A stretch of 64,000 nucleotides of DNA from Flavobacterium segetis (GCF_900129575.1 NZ_FQWE01000001.1:62001-126000); one strand, 5' to 3'. Positions 26,832 to 35,283 are shown, numbered from the stretch's first letter. Translations and numbers: made by a program. Notes: generated by a model not told the origin, from the letters alone.

Positions 26832-28268
26832 ATGACACGAATTACAGTAGCAAAAGGAGATGGAATAGGTCCAGAAATCATGAATGCCACTTTAGAAATT
26901 ATCAAAGCAGCAGGAGCAGAAATTGAAATTGATGAAATTGAAGTAGGTGAAAAAGTATATTTGTCAGGAAATAGTTCAGGAATAGCAGCTGAGTCATGGG
27001 ATATTATCCGAAGAAACAAAATTTTCTTAAAAGCTCCTATTACAACTCCTCAAGGTGGTGGATATAAAAGTTTGAATGTTACCACGAGAAAATTTCTAGG
27101 GTTGTACTCAAATGTCAGACCTTGTATGAGTTTACATCCTTTCGTAGAGACTAAACATCCTAAAATGGATATTGTAATCATCCGTGAAAATGAAGAGGAT
27201 TTATATGCTGGAATTGAGCATCAACAAACAGATGAGGTAATCCAATGTTTAAAATTGATAAGCCGTCCTGGATGTGAGAAAATCGTACGGTATGCTTTTG
27301 AATATGCTAAAGTTTATGGTAGAAAAAAAGTGACTTGCTTTACTAAAGACAATATCATGAAGCAAACAGACGGATTGTTTCACCAAGTTTTTGACGAGAT
27401 AGCTGCAGAATATCCTGAAATTGAAAATGAACACTGGATTATTGACATAGGAGCTGCTAAAATGGCCGACACTCCAGAAATTTTTGATGTAATTGTAACA
27501 CTGAATCTTTATGGCGATGTTTTATCTGATATTGCTGCCCAAATTGCAGGATCAGTAGGACTTGCCGGATCGGCTAACATAGGTGAGGGATGTGCTATGT
27601 TTGAAGCAATTCACGGTTCAGCCCCAAGACGCGCCGGGCAAAATTTAGCCAATCCATCTGGTTTATTAGAAGGAGCAGTAATGATGCTTAATCATATCGG
27701 GCAAACTGAAGTTGCAGAAAAAGTTCAAAACGCGTGGTTAAAAACTATTGAGGACGGAATTCATACATATGACATTTACAAAGAAGGTATTAGTAAAGAA
27801 AAAGTAGGAACTAAAGAGTTTGCAGAAGCAGTTATAAAAAATTTAGGAAATAAGCCTTCTATTTTAAAAGAGGTTTCATTTGATAAAAATGTAGTTTTGA
27901 ATCTTCCAAAGTACGTTAAAAAACCTGCTGCTAAAAAAGAGTTAGTTGGTGTAGACTTATTTGTACACTGGAACGGAACAAATCCTAATGAGATAGCTAA
28001 AAAATTAAAAGCGGTTACTTTACCTAATACTGATTTGACAATGATAACCAATAGAGGTATTAAAGTATGGCCAGAAGGTTTTGAAGAGACTTTTTGCACA
28101 GATCATTGGCGTTGTAGGTTTAAACCAAACGATGGTAAAACGATTACAAAAAAGCAAATTATAGAGTTGTTGTCTAATGCAATCGACACTCAAGTTGATG
28201 TTATCAAAACAGAAAACTTATACGAATTTGATGGAAAGTCAGGTTACTCTCTAGGACAAGGACAATAA
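26832..28268 (+). CDS. icd: NADP-dependent isocitrate dehydrogenase, long form
   Basis: Oxidative decarboxylation of isocitrate in the TCA cycle. The 478-residue protein has an N-terminal isopropylmalate/isocitrate dehydrogenase fold (ITVAKGDGIGPEIM, APITTPQGGGYKSLNVTTRK, VIIRENEEDLYAGIEH, DVLSDIAAQIAGSVGLAGSANIG, EAIHGSAPRRAGQNLANPSG). An added C-terminal domain of about 130 residues follows (GVDLFVHWNG, ITNRGIKVWPEGFEETFCTDHWRCRF). This two-domain form is the one known from Thermus and several other phyla, not the E. coli form. It heads a long codirectional run of genes. Cofactor preference (NADP versus NAD) is from family knowledge. Confidence 0.9.
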   Translation: MTRITVAKGDGIGPEIMNATLEIIKAAGAEIEIDEIEVGEKVYLSGNSSGIAAESWDIIRRNKIFLKAPITTPQGGGYKSLNVTTRKFLGLYSNVRPCMSLHPFVETKHPKMDIVIIRENEEDLYAGIEHQQTDEVIQCLKLISRPGCEKIVRYAFEYAKVYGRKKVTCFTKDNIMKQTDGLFHQVFDEIAAEYPEIENEHWIIDIGAAKMADTPEIFDVIVTLNLYGDVLSDIAAQIAGSVGLAGSANIGEGCAMFEAIHGSAPRRAGQNLANPSGLLEGAVMMLNHIGQTEVAEKVQNAWLKTIEDGIHTYDIYKEGISKEKVGTKEFAEAVIKNLGNKPSILKEVSFDKNVVLNLPKYVKKPAAKKELVGVDLFVHWNGTNPNEIAKKLKAVTLPNTDLTMITNRGIKVWPEGFEETFCTDHWRCRFKPNDGKTITKKQIIELLSNAIDTQVDVIKTENLYEFDGKSGYSLGQGQ

Positions 28269-28285
28269 TTTTAAATCACAAAAAA

Positions 28286-28528
28286 ATGGATATACAACTT
28301 CTTGAAGGTGAATTCAATTCTAATGAAGCTTTAGAATTAATTGTAAAAATGATTGATATTAAAATAAAATTTCATGAGAGTAAAATATGCAACTCCCATC
28401 AAGAAGAAGATATCAAAAGTCGTGAAAATAAAATAAAAAAACTACAAAAATCGCTTTATGAAATAAGAGTATTTTTGAACACTAAAACTAATAACGTGAC
28501 GCTAGAATCCTCGATTCACATCCAGTAA
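28286..28528 (+). CDS. Small hypothetical protein (paralogue A)
   Basis: An 80-residue soluble, charged, probably alpha-helical protein starting 17 bp after icd. It shares its layout with the protein at 28689: a GEFN/GIFS-NEA start, K-I-xx-H in the middle (IKIKFHESK against YKIDYHNRE), a heptad-like RENKIKKLQKS segment, and an LESSIHIQ-like beta ending. This looks like a tandem paralogue pair. I do not recognise a function. A helical coiled or dimerising domain is plausible. Confidence 0.7.
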   Translation: MDIQLLEGEFNSNEALELIVKMIDIKIKFHESKICNSHQEEDIKSRENKIKKLQKSLYEIRVFLNTKTNNVTLESSIHIQ

Positions 28529-28565
28529 GTATTGATCTTTATATTTTAAACAGTAGTGAATCTTT

Positions 28566-28616
28566 TTTATTTCTTTTGCCACAAAGTCAACAAGACTTTG
28601 TGGCAAAAGAAATAAA
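28566..28616. repeat. 23-bp perfect inverted repeat (long hairpin)
   Basis: Arms at 28566-28588 and 28594-28616 are exactly complementary over 23 bp around the 5-nt loop AACAA. The inner part GCCACAAAGTC / GACTTTGTGGC resembles the GCCTTTG-type repeats seen at 62612 and 52008. It lies between the two small paralogous genes. It may work as a strong terminator or RNase site, or be a mobile repeat; T and A runs at its edges suit either direction. Confidence 0.85.
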
Positions 28617-28688
28617 TCTTATTTTAAATAGTAAACTTTTGTAAAAACAAAGATATTATTGCAACACATCTTTTTAATCAAATTTTAA

Positions 28689-28976
28689 ATGGAAAATATG
28701 GAATTAAAGAAGGATTATAAATTAATTGATGGCATATTTTCTAATGAAGAAGCGGGAAATATTTTGACTGCATTATTCAATTATAAAATTGATTACCACA
28801 ATAGAGAAGATTTTAGCAACCATATTCGATTTAATAAAGACATTTCGACTTCAAAACAACGAATTCAAGAACTTATTGATGCGAAAAATGCAATTAAAGT
28901 AATGCTAGAAGAATCAAAAATGAATCCTTCAAACTTGGTCATAAAAAGTACAATTACCATAAGCTTTGAAAAATAA
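28689..28976 (+). CDS. Small hypothetical protein (paralogue B)
   Basis: A 95-residue charged helical protein. It aligns by eye with the protein at 28286 over most of its length: DGIFSNEEAGNILTALFNYKIDYH against GEFNSNEALELIVKMIDIKIKFH, and RIQELIDAKNAIKVML against KIKKLQKSLYEIRVFL, with both ending in an alternating S-x-I-x-I strand. Function is unknown. Its stop overlaps the predicted TTG start of the DUF6671 gene by 11 bp, which suggests translational coupling. Confidence 0.75.
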   Translation: MENMELKKDYKLIDGIFSNEEAGNILTALFNYKIDYHNREDFSNHIRFNKDISTSKQRIQELIDAKNAIKVMLEESKMNPSNLVIKSTITISFEK

Positions 28977-29814
28977 CATCTTTTTAAATAGAACAGTTTT
29001 AATCGCTACTAAACATCAGAAAGAAACAGTGATCGCGCCAATTTTAGAAAATGAAATGGGAGTGCATTGTTTTACTTCAGATTTTTTTGATACTGATAGT
29101 TTAGGTACTTTTTCAGGAGAAATTTTGCGAAAAGACAACGCTTTAAATACTTTACGAACGAAATGCGAATTAGGGTTCAATAACACTAATTGTGATTTAG
29201 TTATTGCCAGCGAAGGATCTTTTGGTGCACATCCTACTTTATTTTTCGCTTCTGCCAATGAAGAGTTGGTAATGTTAAAGGACTTCAAGAATGATATAGA
29301 AATTATAGCTAGGGAAATTAGTTTGGATACAAATTTTAATGGAAAGATTGTTTTTTCAGAAGATGAGCTTTTAGAATTTGCAACTTTATCGCACTTTCCA
29401 GCGCATGGAATCATTTTAAAATCAACAGAAATAAATCCGCTGATTATTGAAAAAGGAATTGTTTCTAACAAAATTTTATTGGAAAAATATAGAGAATTGC
29501 ATAAAACTTTTTCATCTGTGTTTGTAGAAACTGATATGCGTGCTCAATTCAATCCAACTCGTATGAAGGTAATAGAAAAAGCAACATTGGCCCTTTTAAA
29601 AAAAATAAAAAACTGTTGTACTCGTTGTGAAACACCGGGCTTTGATATAATAAATACAATTTCTGGCTTACCTTGCAGGAGTTGTGGCTCGCCCACGCGA
29701 TCAACTTTAAGTCATATTTATCAATGTAAAAAATGCGAATTCAAAGAAGAAAAAATATTTCCACGAGGTCTTCAATTTGAAGAACCTACTTATTGTGACT
29801 ATTGTAATCCCTAA
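28966..29814 (+). CDS. DUF6671-family protein with C-terminal zinc ribbons
   Basis: A 282-residue protein starting at a TTG at 28966, which overlaps the upstream gene. The N-terminal 200 residues form an alpha/beta domain (RTVLIATKHQKETVIAPILENEMG, then SEGSFGAHP and FVETDMRAQFNPTR). The C-terminal 70 residues carry four CxxC knuckles (CTRC, CRSC, CKKC, CDYC), consistent with two zinc ribbons. It resembles the uncharacterised DUF6671 family. The zinc ribbons suggest nucleic-acid or protein binding, but no function is known. tsaC follows 5 bp later. Confidence 0.72.
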   Translation: MKNNIFLNRTVLIATKHQKETVIAPILENEMGVHCFTSDFFDTDSLGTFSGEILRKDNALNTLRTKCELGFNNTNCDLVIASEGSFGAHPTLFFASANEELVMLKDFKNDIEIIAREISLDTNFNGKIVFSEDELLEFATLSHFPAHGIILKSTEINPLIIEKGIVSNKILLEKYRELHKTFSSVFVETDMRAQFNPTRMKVIEKATLALLKKIKNCCTRCETPGFDIINTISGLPCRSCGSPTRSTLSHIYQCKKCEFKEEKIFPRGLQFEEPTYCDYCNP

Positions 29815-29819
29815 TAAAT

Positions 29820-30782
29820 ATGATGATTGAAATTTCTACTGATATCAATAAAGCAAAAAAAATTCTTGAAAACAATGAATTAGTTGCTATTCCTACCGAG
29901 ACCGTTTATGGATTAGCAGGCAATATCTATAATGAAAAAGCGATAAAAAAGATATTTGAGACTAAAAATCGACCTTTTTTTAATCCTTTGATTGTGCATA
30001 TTTATTCCAAAGATTTATTACATACCATAGCTGCTGAAATACCTGTAAAAGCTCAAAAACTTGCCAAAGCTTTCTGGCCTGGATCGCTAACGTTAGTTTT
30101 AAAAAAGAAAAACAACATTCCTGATTTGATCACTGCCGGAAAAGATTCAGTTGCAGTTCGGGTGCCAAACCATCCTATGACTTTAGCATTATTACAATCA
30201 TTAGATTTTCCATTAGCAGCGCCAAGTGCAAATCCCTTTGGATCTATTAGTCCAACCACTGCGCAACACGTAGCCGATTATTTTCCTAATGATTTATCAC
30301 TAGTCTTAGATGGTGGAAGTTGTAAAAACGGAATAGAATCTACAATCGTTGGCTTTGAAGGTGAAGAGGCTATTTTATACCGTCTTGGTTCGATTTCTAT
30401 TGAGGAGGTAGAGAATGTCATTGGCAAAATAAAGATTAAAAATAATGAAGAAAAGTCACCTAATGCTCCTGGAATGTTATCGAGACATTATGCACCAAAA
30501 ACGAAAACCATACTAGCTGAAAATGTTGAAAAAGAATTAGATTTGCATCCCAATAAAAAAATAGGTGTTTTATTATTCCAAGATTCCTCGCACAATCCAA
30601 TTATTTTATCGAAGGAGATATTATCAGAAAAAGGAAATTTAAAAGAAGCAATGTCAAATTTATATGCCGCAATGCATCGCTTAGATAAGCAAAATTTAGA
30701 TGTTATAATTGCCGAAAAATTTCCAGAAAACAATTTAGGAAAATCAATAAACGATCGTTTAGAACGCGCGACAAAAAATTAA
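29820..30782 (+). CDS. tsaC: L-threonylcarbamoyladenylate synthase (Sua5/YrdC type)
   Basis: Makes threonylcarbamoyl-AMP from threonine, bicarbonate and ATP, the first step of the t6A37 tRNA modification. The 320-residue protein has the YrdC domain (ELVAIPTETVYGLAGNIYNE, KNRPFFNPLIVH, FWPGSLTLVL, VAVRVPNHP, APSANPFGSISPTTA, DGGSCKNGIESTIVGF) and the C-terminal Sua5 domain (PGMLSRHYAPKT). It is therefore the long Sua5 form. Its substrate bicarbonate is interesting given the bicarbonate permease 6 bp downstream. A second ATG at 29823 could also start it. Confidence 0.93.
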   Translation: MMIEISTDINKAKKILENNELVAIPTETVYGLAGNIYNEKAIKKIFETKNRPFFNPLIVHIYSKDLLHTIAAEIPVKAQKLAKAFWPGSLTLVLKKKNNIPDLITAGKDSVAVRVPNHPMTLALLQSLDFPLAAPSANPFGSISPTTAQHVADYFPNDLSLVLDGGSCKNGIESTIVGFEGEEAILYRLGSISIEEVENVIGKIKIKNNEEKSPNAPGMLSRHYAPKTKTILAENVEKELDLHPNKKIGVLLFQDSSHNPIILSKEILSEKGNLKEAMSNLYAAMHRLDKQNLDVIIAEKFPENNLGKSINDRLERATKN

Positions 30783-30788
30783 TAAAAT

Positions 30789-31751
30789 ATGAACTTAGAT
30801 TTACTATTTGAAAACCTTACCAATCCTGCATTACTATTTTTTATACTAGGCGTTGTAGCAGTTAAATTAAAAAGCGATCTGGAAATTCCTGAAGGCTCTT
30901 CAAAATTCATCTCTCTTTATTTACTATTTTCTATCGGTTTTAAAGGTGGTCAAGAATTAGCGCATAGCGATTTTACTATGGAAATTGTGTGGTCAGTATT
31001 ATTTGGGGTTTTTATTGCACTAGTCATTCCTGTTTATTCCTATTTTATTTTACGAAGAAAATTTAATATTTATGATTCTGGAGCAATTGCTGCAGCTTAT
31101 GGCTCTGTTAGTGCAGTAACTTTTGTCACGGCAGCCAGTTTTCTTGAATTACAAAATATGACTTTTAGTGGTCACATGGTAGCGGTAATGGCATTGATGG
31201 AAGCACCAGCAATTATAGTAGGAGTTATTTTAATAAGAATGTTCGATAAAAAAAATGAATCCAGTACATCTATAATATCTTTAGTTAAACATTCCTTTAC
31301 CAATGGAAGCGTTCTACTAATTTTAGGAAGTTTAATAATTGGTATGCTAGCTAGTGAAGAGCAAGCACTAGGAATTAAACCATTTACCACTGATTTATTT
31401 AAAGGATTTTTAGCAATATTTCTATTGGATATGGGAATTGTAAGCGGGAGAAAATTAAATGATTTTATTAAAAGTGGTTGGTTTGCAGTGATTTTTGCAA
31501 TAGCAATTCCATTAGTAAACGGCTGTATTGTTGCAATTACAAGTCAATTTGTTACCCATGATATTGGTAATCGCTTCATATTAGCCGTTCTTGCAGCGAG
31601 TGCTTCTTATATTGCAGTTCCAGCGGCGATGAAAATTGCCGTGCCAAAAGCAAATCCAGGTTTATTCTTACCTATGGCACTTGCAGTGACATTTCCTTTT
31701 AATATCACCTTTGGAATGCCTATTTATTTGTCAATTATAATGGCTTATTAA
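30789..31751 (+). CDS. sbtA: Sodium-dependent bicarbonate permease, SbtA family
   Basis: A 320-residue integral membrane protein of the SbtA (DUF897) family with about ten helices in two inverted halves. Recognisable segments are NPALLFFILGVVAVKLKSDLEIPE, YLLFSIGFKGGQEL, IAAAYGSVSAVTFVTA, LLDMGIVSGRKL and LAASASYIAVPAAMKIAVPKANPGLFL. In cyanobacteria SbtA imports bicarbonate with sodium and is gated by the PII-like SbtB. No sbtB is adjacent here. It follows tsaC by 6 bp, and its stop codon overlaps that of a convergent carbonic anhydrase. Confidence 0.88.
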   Translation: MNLDLLFENLTNPALLFFILGVVAVKLKSDLEIPEGSSKFISLYLLFSIGFKGGQELAHSDFTMEIVWSVLFGVFIALVIPVYSYFILRRKFNIYDSGAIAAAYGSVSAVTFVTAASFLELQNMTFSGHMVAVMALMEAPAIIVGVILIRMFDKKNESSTSIISLVKHSFTNGSVLLILGSLIIGMLASEEQALGIKPFTTDLFKGFLAIFLLDMGIVSGRKLNDFIKSGWFAVIFAIAIPLVNGCIVAITSQFVTHDIGNRFILAVLAASASYIAVPAAMKIAVPKANPGLFLPMALAVTFPFNITFGMPIYLSIIMAY

Positions 31752-32389
31752 ATGCTAAACTTCAATTTATAAGTGTCATCTAGATCATCATTGCTGCTCA
31801 TATTTACATCTAAATCAGTAACATAACCTGAATTTAGACCGTAAACCCAGCCATGTAACGTAAGAATTTGCCCATTACGCCAAGCGTTTTGAACAATTGA
31901 TGTTTTAGCAAGATCAATTACTTGCTCTTGAACATTGATCTCAACAAACTTATTAAATCGGCTAGTTTCGTCATGGATCGAATCCAAATATTTACTGTGT
32001 AATCTATAGACATTTTTTATATGCCTAATCCAGTTGTCAATTATTCCAATAGAATCATTGCCCATTGCAGCTTTTATACCTCCACATCCATAATGCCCGC
32101 AAACTAATACATGCTTCACTTTTAAAACATTCACCGCATAGTCTAAAACGCTTAACATATTCATATCGGTATGTACAACCATATTAGCAATGTTTCTATG
32201 GACAAAAACTTCGCCTGCTTTTGCTCCTATAATTTCATTTGCAGGAACACGACTATCGGAACAACCTATCCATAATAAAGGTGGCGTTTGACCTTTAGCT
32301 AAATCCTTAAAATAATTTGGATCACTTTCCAAAGTGGTTTCAACCCATTTTTTATTATTTTCTAAGATTTGATTATAAAAATCTGTCAT
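31748..32389 (-). CDS. can: Beta-class carbonic anhydrase
   Basis: Reversible hydration of CO2 to bicarbonate in the cytoplasm. The 213-residue protein has the zinc ligands and dyad of the beta class: WIGCSDSRVPANEI, VFVHRNIANMV, VLVCGHYGCGGIKAAM (His and Cys ligands) and LHGWVYGLNSGYVTDLD. It is convergent with the SbtA permease, with a 4-bp overlap of stop codons. The pair would link bicarbonate import to CO2 supply for carboxylases. Confidence 0.95.
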   Translation of the reverse strand: MTDFYNQILENNKKWVETTLESDPNYFKDLAKGQTPPLLWIGCSDSRVPANEIIGAKAGEVFVHRNIANMVVHTDMNMLSVLDYAVNVLKVKHVLVCGHYGCGGIKAAMGNDSIGIIDNWIRHIKNVYRLHSKYLDSIHDETSRFNKFVEINVQEQVIDLAKTSIVQNAWRNGQILTLHGWVYGLNSGYVTDLDVNMSSNDDLDDTYKLKFSI

Positions 32390-32702
32390 AAATTAAATAA
32401 TTATAGCTGTGTAACGTATTCAATAATCGATAAACTAAGTATTGAACAGCATTTAAATTTTTGCTAAAGTAATTATTTTTATCTTCAATAAATTTATGTT
32501 TTATTAAATCATATCGCTTGACAAGTAAATAAATTTCACAATTGGTGTTATTATGGTTTAATCAATTGATTTTTTTTTTAAAAAAAATATCTTTTGCTTA
32601 TTTCTATCTTTTGTTTAAATAATAATTAAGTATCACAACGACAAAAAAAAGCAAAATAAAATAGTTATATCTTATTTTGCTTTTATAAAAATATTCAGAA
32701 AC
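32390..32702. other. Intergenic region with carbonic anhydrase upstream region and dps terminator
   Basis: This AT-rich 313-bp stretch contains no gene. Its right part holds the dps terminator; its left part should carry the carbonic anhydrase promoter, for which no clear TAnnTTTG was seen. Confidence 0.4.
32647..32684 (-). terminator. Terminator of dps
   Basis: A 13-bp perfect stem (AAAAGCAAAATAA at 32647-32659 with TTATTTTGCTTTT at 32672-32684) reads into a T run on the minus strand, just after the dps stop. Confidence 0.75.
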
Positions 32703-33182
32703 TTATAAACTTTCTTCTAACCAAGCTTGCATCATCCAGATTGTTTTTTCTTGTTCAGCAATAAAATCACTCATCAGTGCATTAGTACCTTCATCATTGA
32801 TTTCTGCCGATTTATTTAAAATTTCCCGCTCTAACTTTAATAAATGGGATAAGGATGTCACAATTAATTGTACTGCTTCTTCATCTATAGAAATATTTTT
32901 ACCTACGACAAGTTGGTTGTGTTTTACATAATCTTCAAACGTATGTAGTGGCGTACCGCCAACGGTTAAAACTCTTTCTGCAATTAAGTCTATTTTTATT
33001 TGCGAGTCGGTATATAATTCTTCAAACTTCACATGAAGATCAAAAAATCTTTTACCTCTGATATTCCAATGTATCCCTCTTAAGTTTTGGTAATACACTT
33101 GAAAATTTGATAATAAGACATTTAACTCATTTACAATTGCTTCTGATTCTTTCACGGGTAACCCTAGGATATTTGTTTTCAT
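32703..33182 (-). CDS. dps: Dps-family ferritin-like DNA protection protein
   Basis: A 159-residue member of the Dps family that forms a dodecamer, oxidises and stores iron, and protects DNA during peroxide stress. The intersubunit ferroxidase motif GIHWNIRGKRFFDLHVKFEELYTD is present, as are DLIAERVLTVGG and DFIAEQEKTIWMMQAWL. It is divergent from oxyR across 108 bp, which strongly suggests that OxyR activates it upon H2O2 stress, as in enterobacteria and Bacteroides. Confidence 0.95.
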   Translation of the reverse strand: MKTNILGLPVKESEAIVNELNVLLSNFQVYYQNLRGIHWNIRGKRFFDLHVKFEELYTDSQIKIDLIAERVLTVGGTPLHTFEDYVKHNQLVVGKNISIDEEAVQLIVTSLSHLLKLEREILNKSAEINDEGTNALMSDFIAEQEKTIWMMQAWLEESL

Positions 33183-33263
33183 TTTATAGTATTTTTATTA
33201 TTTATTTATGTAAATTTAATCAAATAATAAGAGAAACAGCATAACAAAAAGTTATTGTTTCAC

Positions 33264-33271
33264 TAAATTTG
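33264..33271 (+). promoter_or_regulatory. oxyR -7 promoter element
   Basis: TAAATTTG lies 19 bp before the oxyR ATG, as expected for a short-leader Bacteroidota transcript. No clear -33 element was found at the usual spacing. Confidence 0.45.
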
Positions 33272-33290
33272 CATTAGAAAAGATTATAAC

Positions 33291-34232
33291 ATGACAATTA
33301 CTCAATTAAAATATGTTTTAGCGGTAGCTGAACATAAAAATTTCACTCTAGCGGCTGAAAAGTGCTTTGTTACTCAGCCTACTTTAAGTATGCAAATCCA
33401 AAAAATAGAGGAAGAATTAAGCATTCAGATATTTGACCGCACAAAAAAACCAATTCAATTGACTGATATTGGCCAAAAAATTGTGAATCAAGCCAAAAAT
33501 ATTGTTAATGAAGCAGATCGAATTCAAGATATTGTAGAACAGCAGAAAGGTTTTATTGGTGGCGAATTTAGATTAGGAATTATTCCCACGATAATGCCAA
33601 CGCTACTTCCTATGTTTTTGAATAATTTTATTAAAAAATATCCAAAAGTTAAGTTGATTATTGAAGAGCTTAATACAGATGAAATAATAGTTAAACTTAA
33701 TAATGGTCATCTAGACGCTGCAATTGCTGCTACACCACTGCTGGAGGAAAAAATTAAAGAAATAGTCCTATATTTCGAGCCGTTTGTGGCTTATATTCCA
33801 GAAAGTCATCATCATTATCAAAAAGAAGAAATTGAAATTTCAGATTTAAATTTAGACGAAATATTATTATTGCAAGACGGACATTGTTTTCGGGATGGTA
33901 TTTTAAATCTTTGTAAAAATAGCACTCGAACCGATAATGGACATTTTCAAATTGAAAGCGGGAGTTTTGAAACCCTAATAAAACTTGCTGATGAAGGTCT
34001 TGGCACAACCTTACTACCTTATTTACACACATTAGATTTAAAGGAAAGCGATAAGATGAAATTGAGACATTTCAAAGAGCCAAAGCCTGCCCGAGAAGTT
34101 AGTTTAATTTATCCTAAAAATGAATTAAAAATTCAAATTATAGAAGCTTTAAGAGCTACAATCGCAGGAGTCATAAAAGGTGCAATTGTTTTTCAAAACG
34201 TTCAAATTATAAGTTCAGTACACAAGAAATAA
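33291..34232 (+). CDS. oxyR: Hydrogen peroxide-sensing activator OxyR
   Basis: A 313-residue LysR-type regulator whose redox cysteines fall at C199 and C208, the same positions and motif (QDGHCFRDGILNLC) as in E. coli OxyR. The N-terminal helix-turn-helix is MTITQLKYVLAVAEHKNFTL and what follows. Peroxide oxidises the pair to a disulfide and switches the protein to an activator. It is divergent from dps, a standard target. The conserved cysteine spacing makes the OxyR assignment much firmer than a generic LysR call. Confidence 0.95.
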   Translation: MTITQLKYVLAVAEHKNFTLAAEKCFVTQPTLSMQIQKIEEELSIQIFDRTKKPIQLTDIGQKIVNQAKNIVNEADRIQDIVEQQKGFIGGEFRLGIIPTIMPTLLPMFLNNFIKKYPKVKLIIEELNTDEIIVKLNNGHLDAAIAATPLLEEKIKEIVLYFEPFVAYIPESHHHYQKEEIEISDLNLDEILLLQDGHCFRDGILNLCKNSTRTDNGHFQIESGSFETLIKLADEGLGTTLLPYLHTLDLKESDKMKLRHFKEPKPAREVSLIYPKNELKIQIIEALRATIAGVIKGAIVFQNVQIISSVHKK

Positions 34233-34263
34233 AAAAAGGAACCGATAAACGATTCCCTTTTTT
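34233..34263 (+). terminator. Terminator after oxyR
   Basis: AAAAAAAGGAA and TTCCCTTTTTTTT arms pair with one bulge around a short loop and run into eight Ts, directly after the oxyR stop. Confidence 0.65.
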
Positions 34264-34461
34264 TTATGAATTAACTATTAATAAATATTGTCTTAATTCT
34301 GGTTTTTCTAAAGTAAAACTTATTAACCACTCTCTCAGTTGCTCCATTTCATAAGGCAACAACATTTTTATTGCTTTTTCCAACTCTTTACAAAAAAGCT
34401 TCGGATCAAAACTTACTCTTTCTAAAACTGATTTTGTATAATCAAACATAATTTTTGTCAT
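34264..34461 (-). CDS. Small conserved flavobacterial hypothetical protein
   Basis: A 65-residue soluble helical protein (start MTKIMFDYTKSVLERVSFDP). I place the start at the ATG at 34461; an in-frame ATG at 34449 is also possible, and a longer form from 34524 would add an unlikely aromatic-rich N-terminus. The LFCKELEKAIKMLLPYEMEQLREWL segment suggests an amphipathic helix pair. Proteins of this type are common in flavobacteria, but no function is known to me. Confidence 0.65.
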   Translation of the reverse strand: MTKIMFDYTKSVLERVSFDPKLFCKELEKAIKMLLPYEMEQLREWLISFTLEKPELRQYLLIVNS

Positions 34462-34617
34462 GGTAAAACATATATTTTGGTTAATACCCAAATTGAAATT
34501 GATGTAAAAATACATTCTTTTCAAATTACTTTATAAACATTTAACGTAGTATTTAGTTTTATATTTCAACAATTTTACATTATTGATTTTTAACGACTTA
34601 TGCACAATTTAAAGTTG

Positions 34618-35283
34618 TCATTTACTTTTTATAGCTCTAAACATTTCCCTTTTACCAGGAGGTCCAGCTAATTTTTCAACTGTAAAACCTACTTCTATCA
34701 TGCTACGCTTAACAACTCCTCTTGCAGCATAAGTTACTAGTATTCCATTTACTTTAAGAGCATTATACATTTTCCTAAAAATTTCGGTACTCCACAACTC
34801 TGGTTGTACTCTGTACCCAAAAGCGTCAAAATAAATTAAATCAAATTTATTTTCATCATTAATTTCGTTAAAATACTGTTTCCTTTTTACAAGTTTAAAA
34901 TCATTTTCTAGTGTAATTTCCTCTTCCCAATTACTCTCGTGCATCTTTTTAAAAAGATTACCTTCAGCATTAGCATCTAATTCGTTAACAAAATTCATAC
35001 TTATTACCTCATCCGCAGAAATCGGGTAAGCCTCGACTCCAACGTATTCAATATTTTGATTTAATTTCCTTGATTCTAATAATGTTATAAAAGCATTCAA
35101 ACCGGTGCCAAAGCCAATTTCAAGAATGGCAACTTTTTTATTTTCAAATAATTTCAATCCATTTTTGATGAACACATGTTGCGCTTCTTGTATTGCTCCG
35201 TGTTTTGAATGATAGCATTCGTTCCATTCTGGTAAATGAATCGTTGTAGATCCATCTAAAGTTTGTATAATTTCCCTTTTCAA
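34618..35283 (-). CDS. mnmD: tRNA mnm5s2U34 methyltransferase MnmD
   Basis: Adds the final methyl group to 5-aminomethyl-2-thiouridine at the wobble position of tRNA. The 221-residue protein is the stand-alone methyltransferase domain (DUF752) that is fused to an oxidase in E. coli MnmC. Visible are WNECYHSKHGAIQEAQHVFI, the SAM site ILEIGFGTGLNAF, FDLIYFDAFGYRVQPELW and LVTYAARGVVKRSM. The reading starts at a TTG at 35283. No fused FAD domain is present. Confidence 0.92.
   Translation of the reverse strand: MKREIIQTLDGSTTIHLPEWNECYHSKHGAIQEAQHVFIKNGLKLFENKKVAILEIGFGTGLNAFITLLESRKLNQNIEYVGVEAYPISADEVISMNFVNELDANAEGNLFKKMHESNWEEEITLENDFKLVKRKQYFNEINDENKFDLIYFDAFGYRVQPELWSTEIFRKMYNALKVNGILVTYAARGVVKRSMIEVGFTVEKLAGPPGKREMFRAIKSK

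Noticed and set aside
28566..28616. Perfect inverted repeat considered as an insertion-sequence terminus
   Set aside because: There is no transposase and the two arms are adjacent with a 5-nt loop, which fits a hairpin rather than two ends of an element.
29016..29471. A 151-codon open frame on the minus strand inside the DUF6671 gene
   Set aside because: It lies wholly antisense to a gene with clear zinc-knuckle motifs, has a biased Ser/Lys composition and no promoter; it is a shadow frame.
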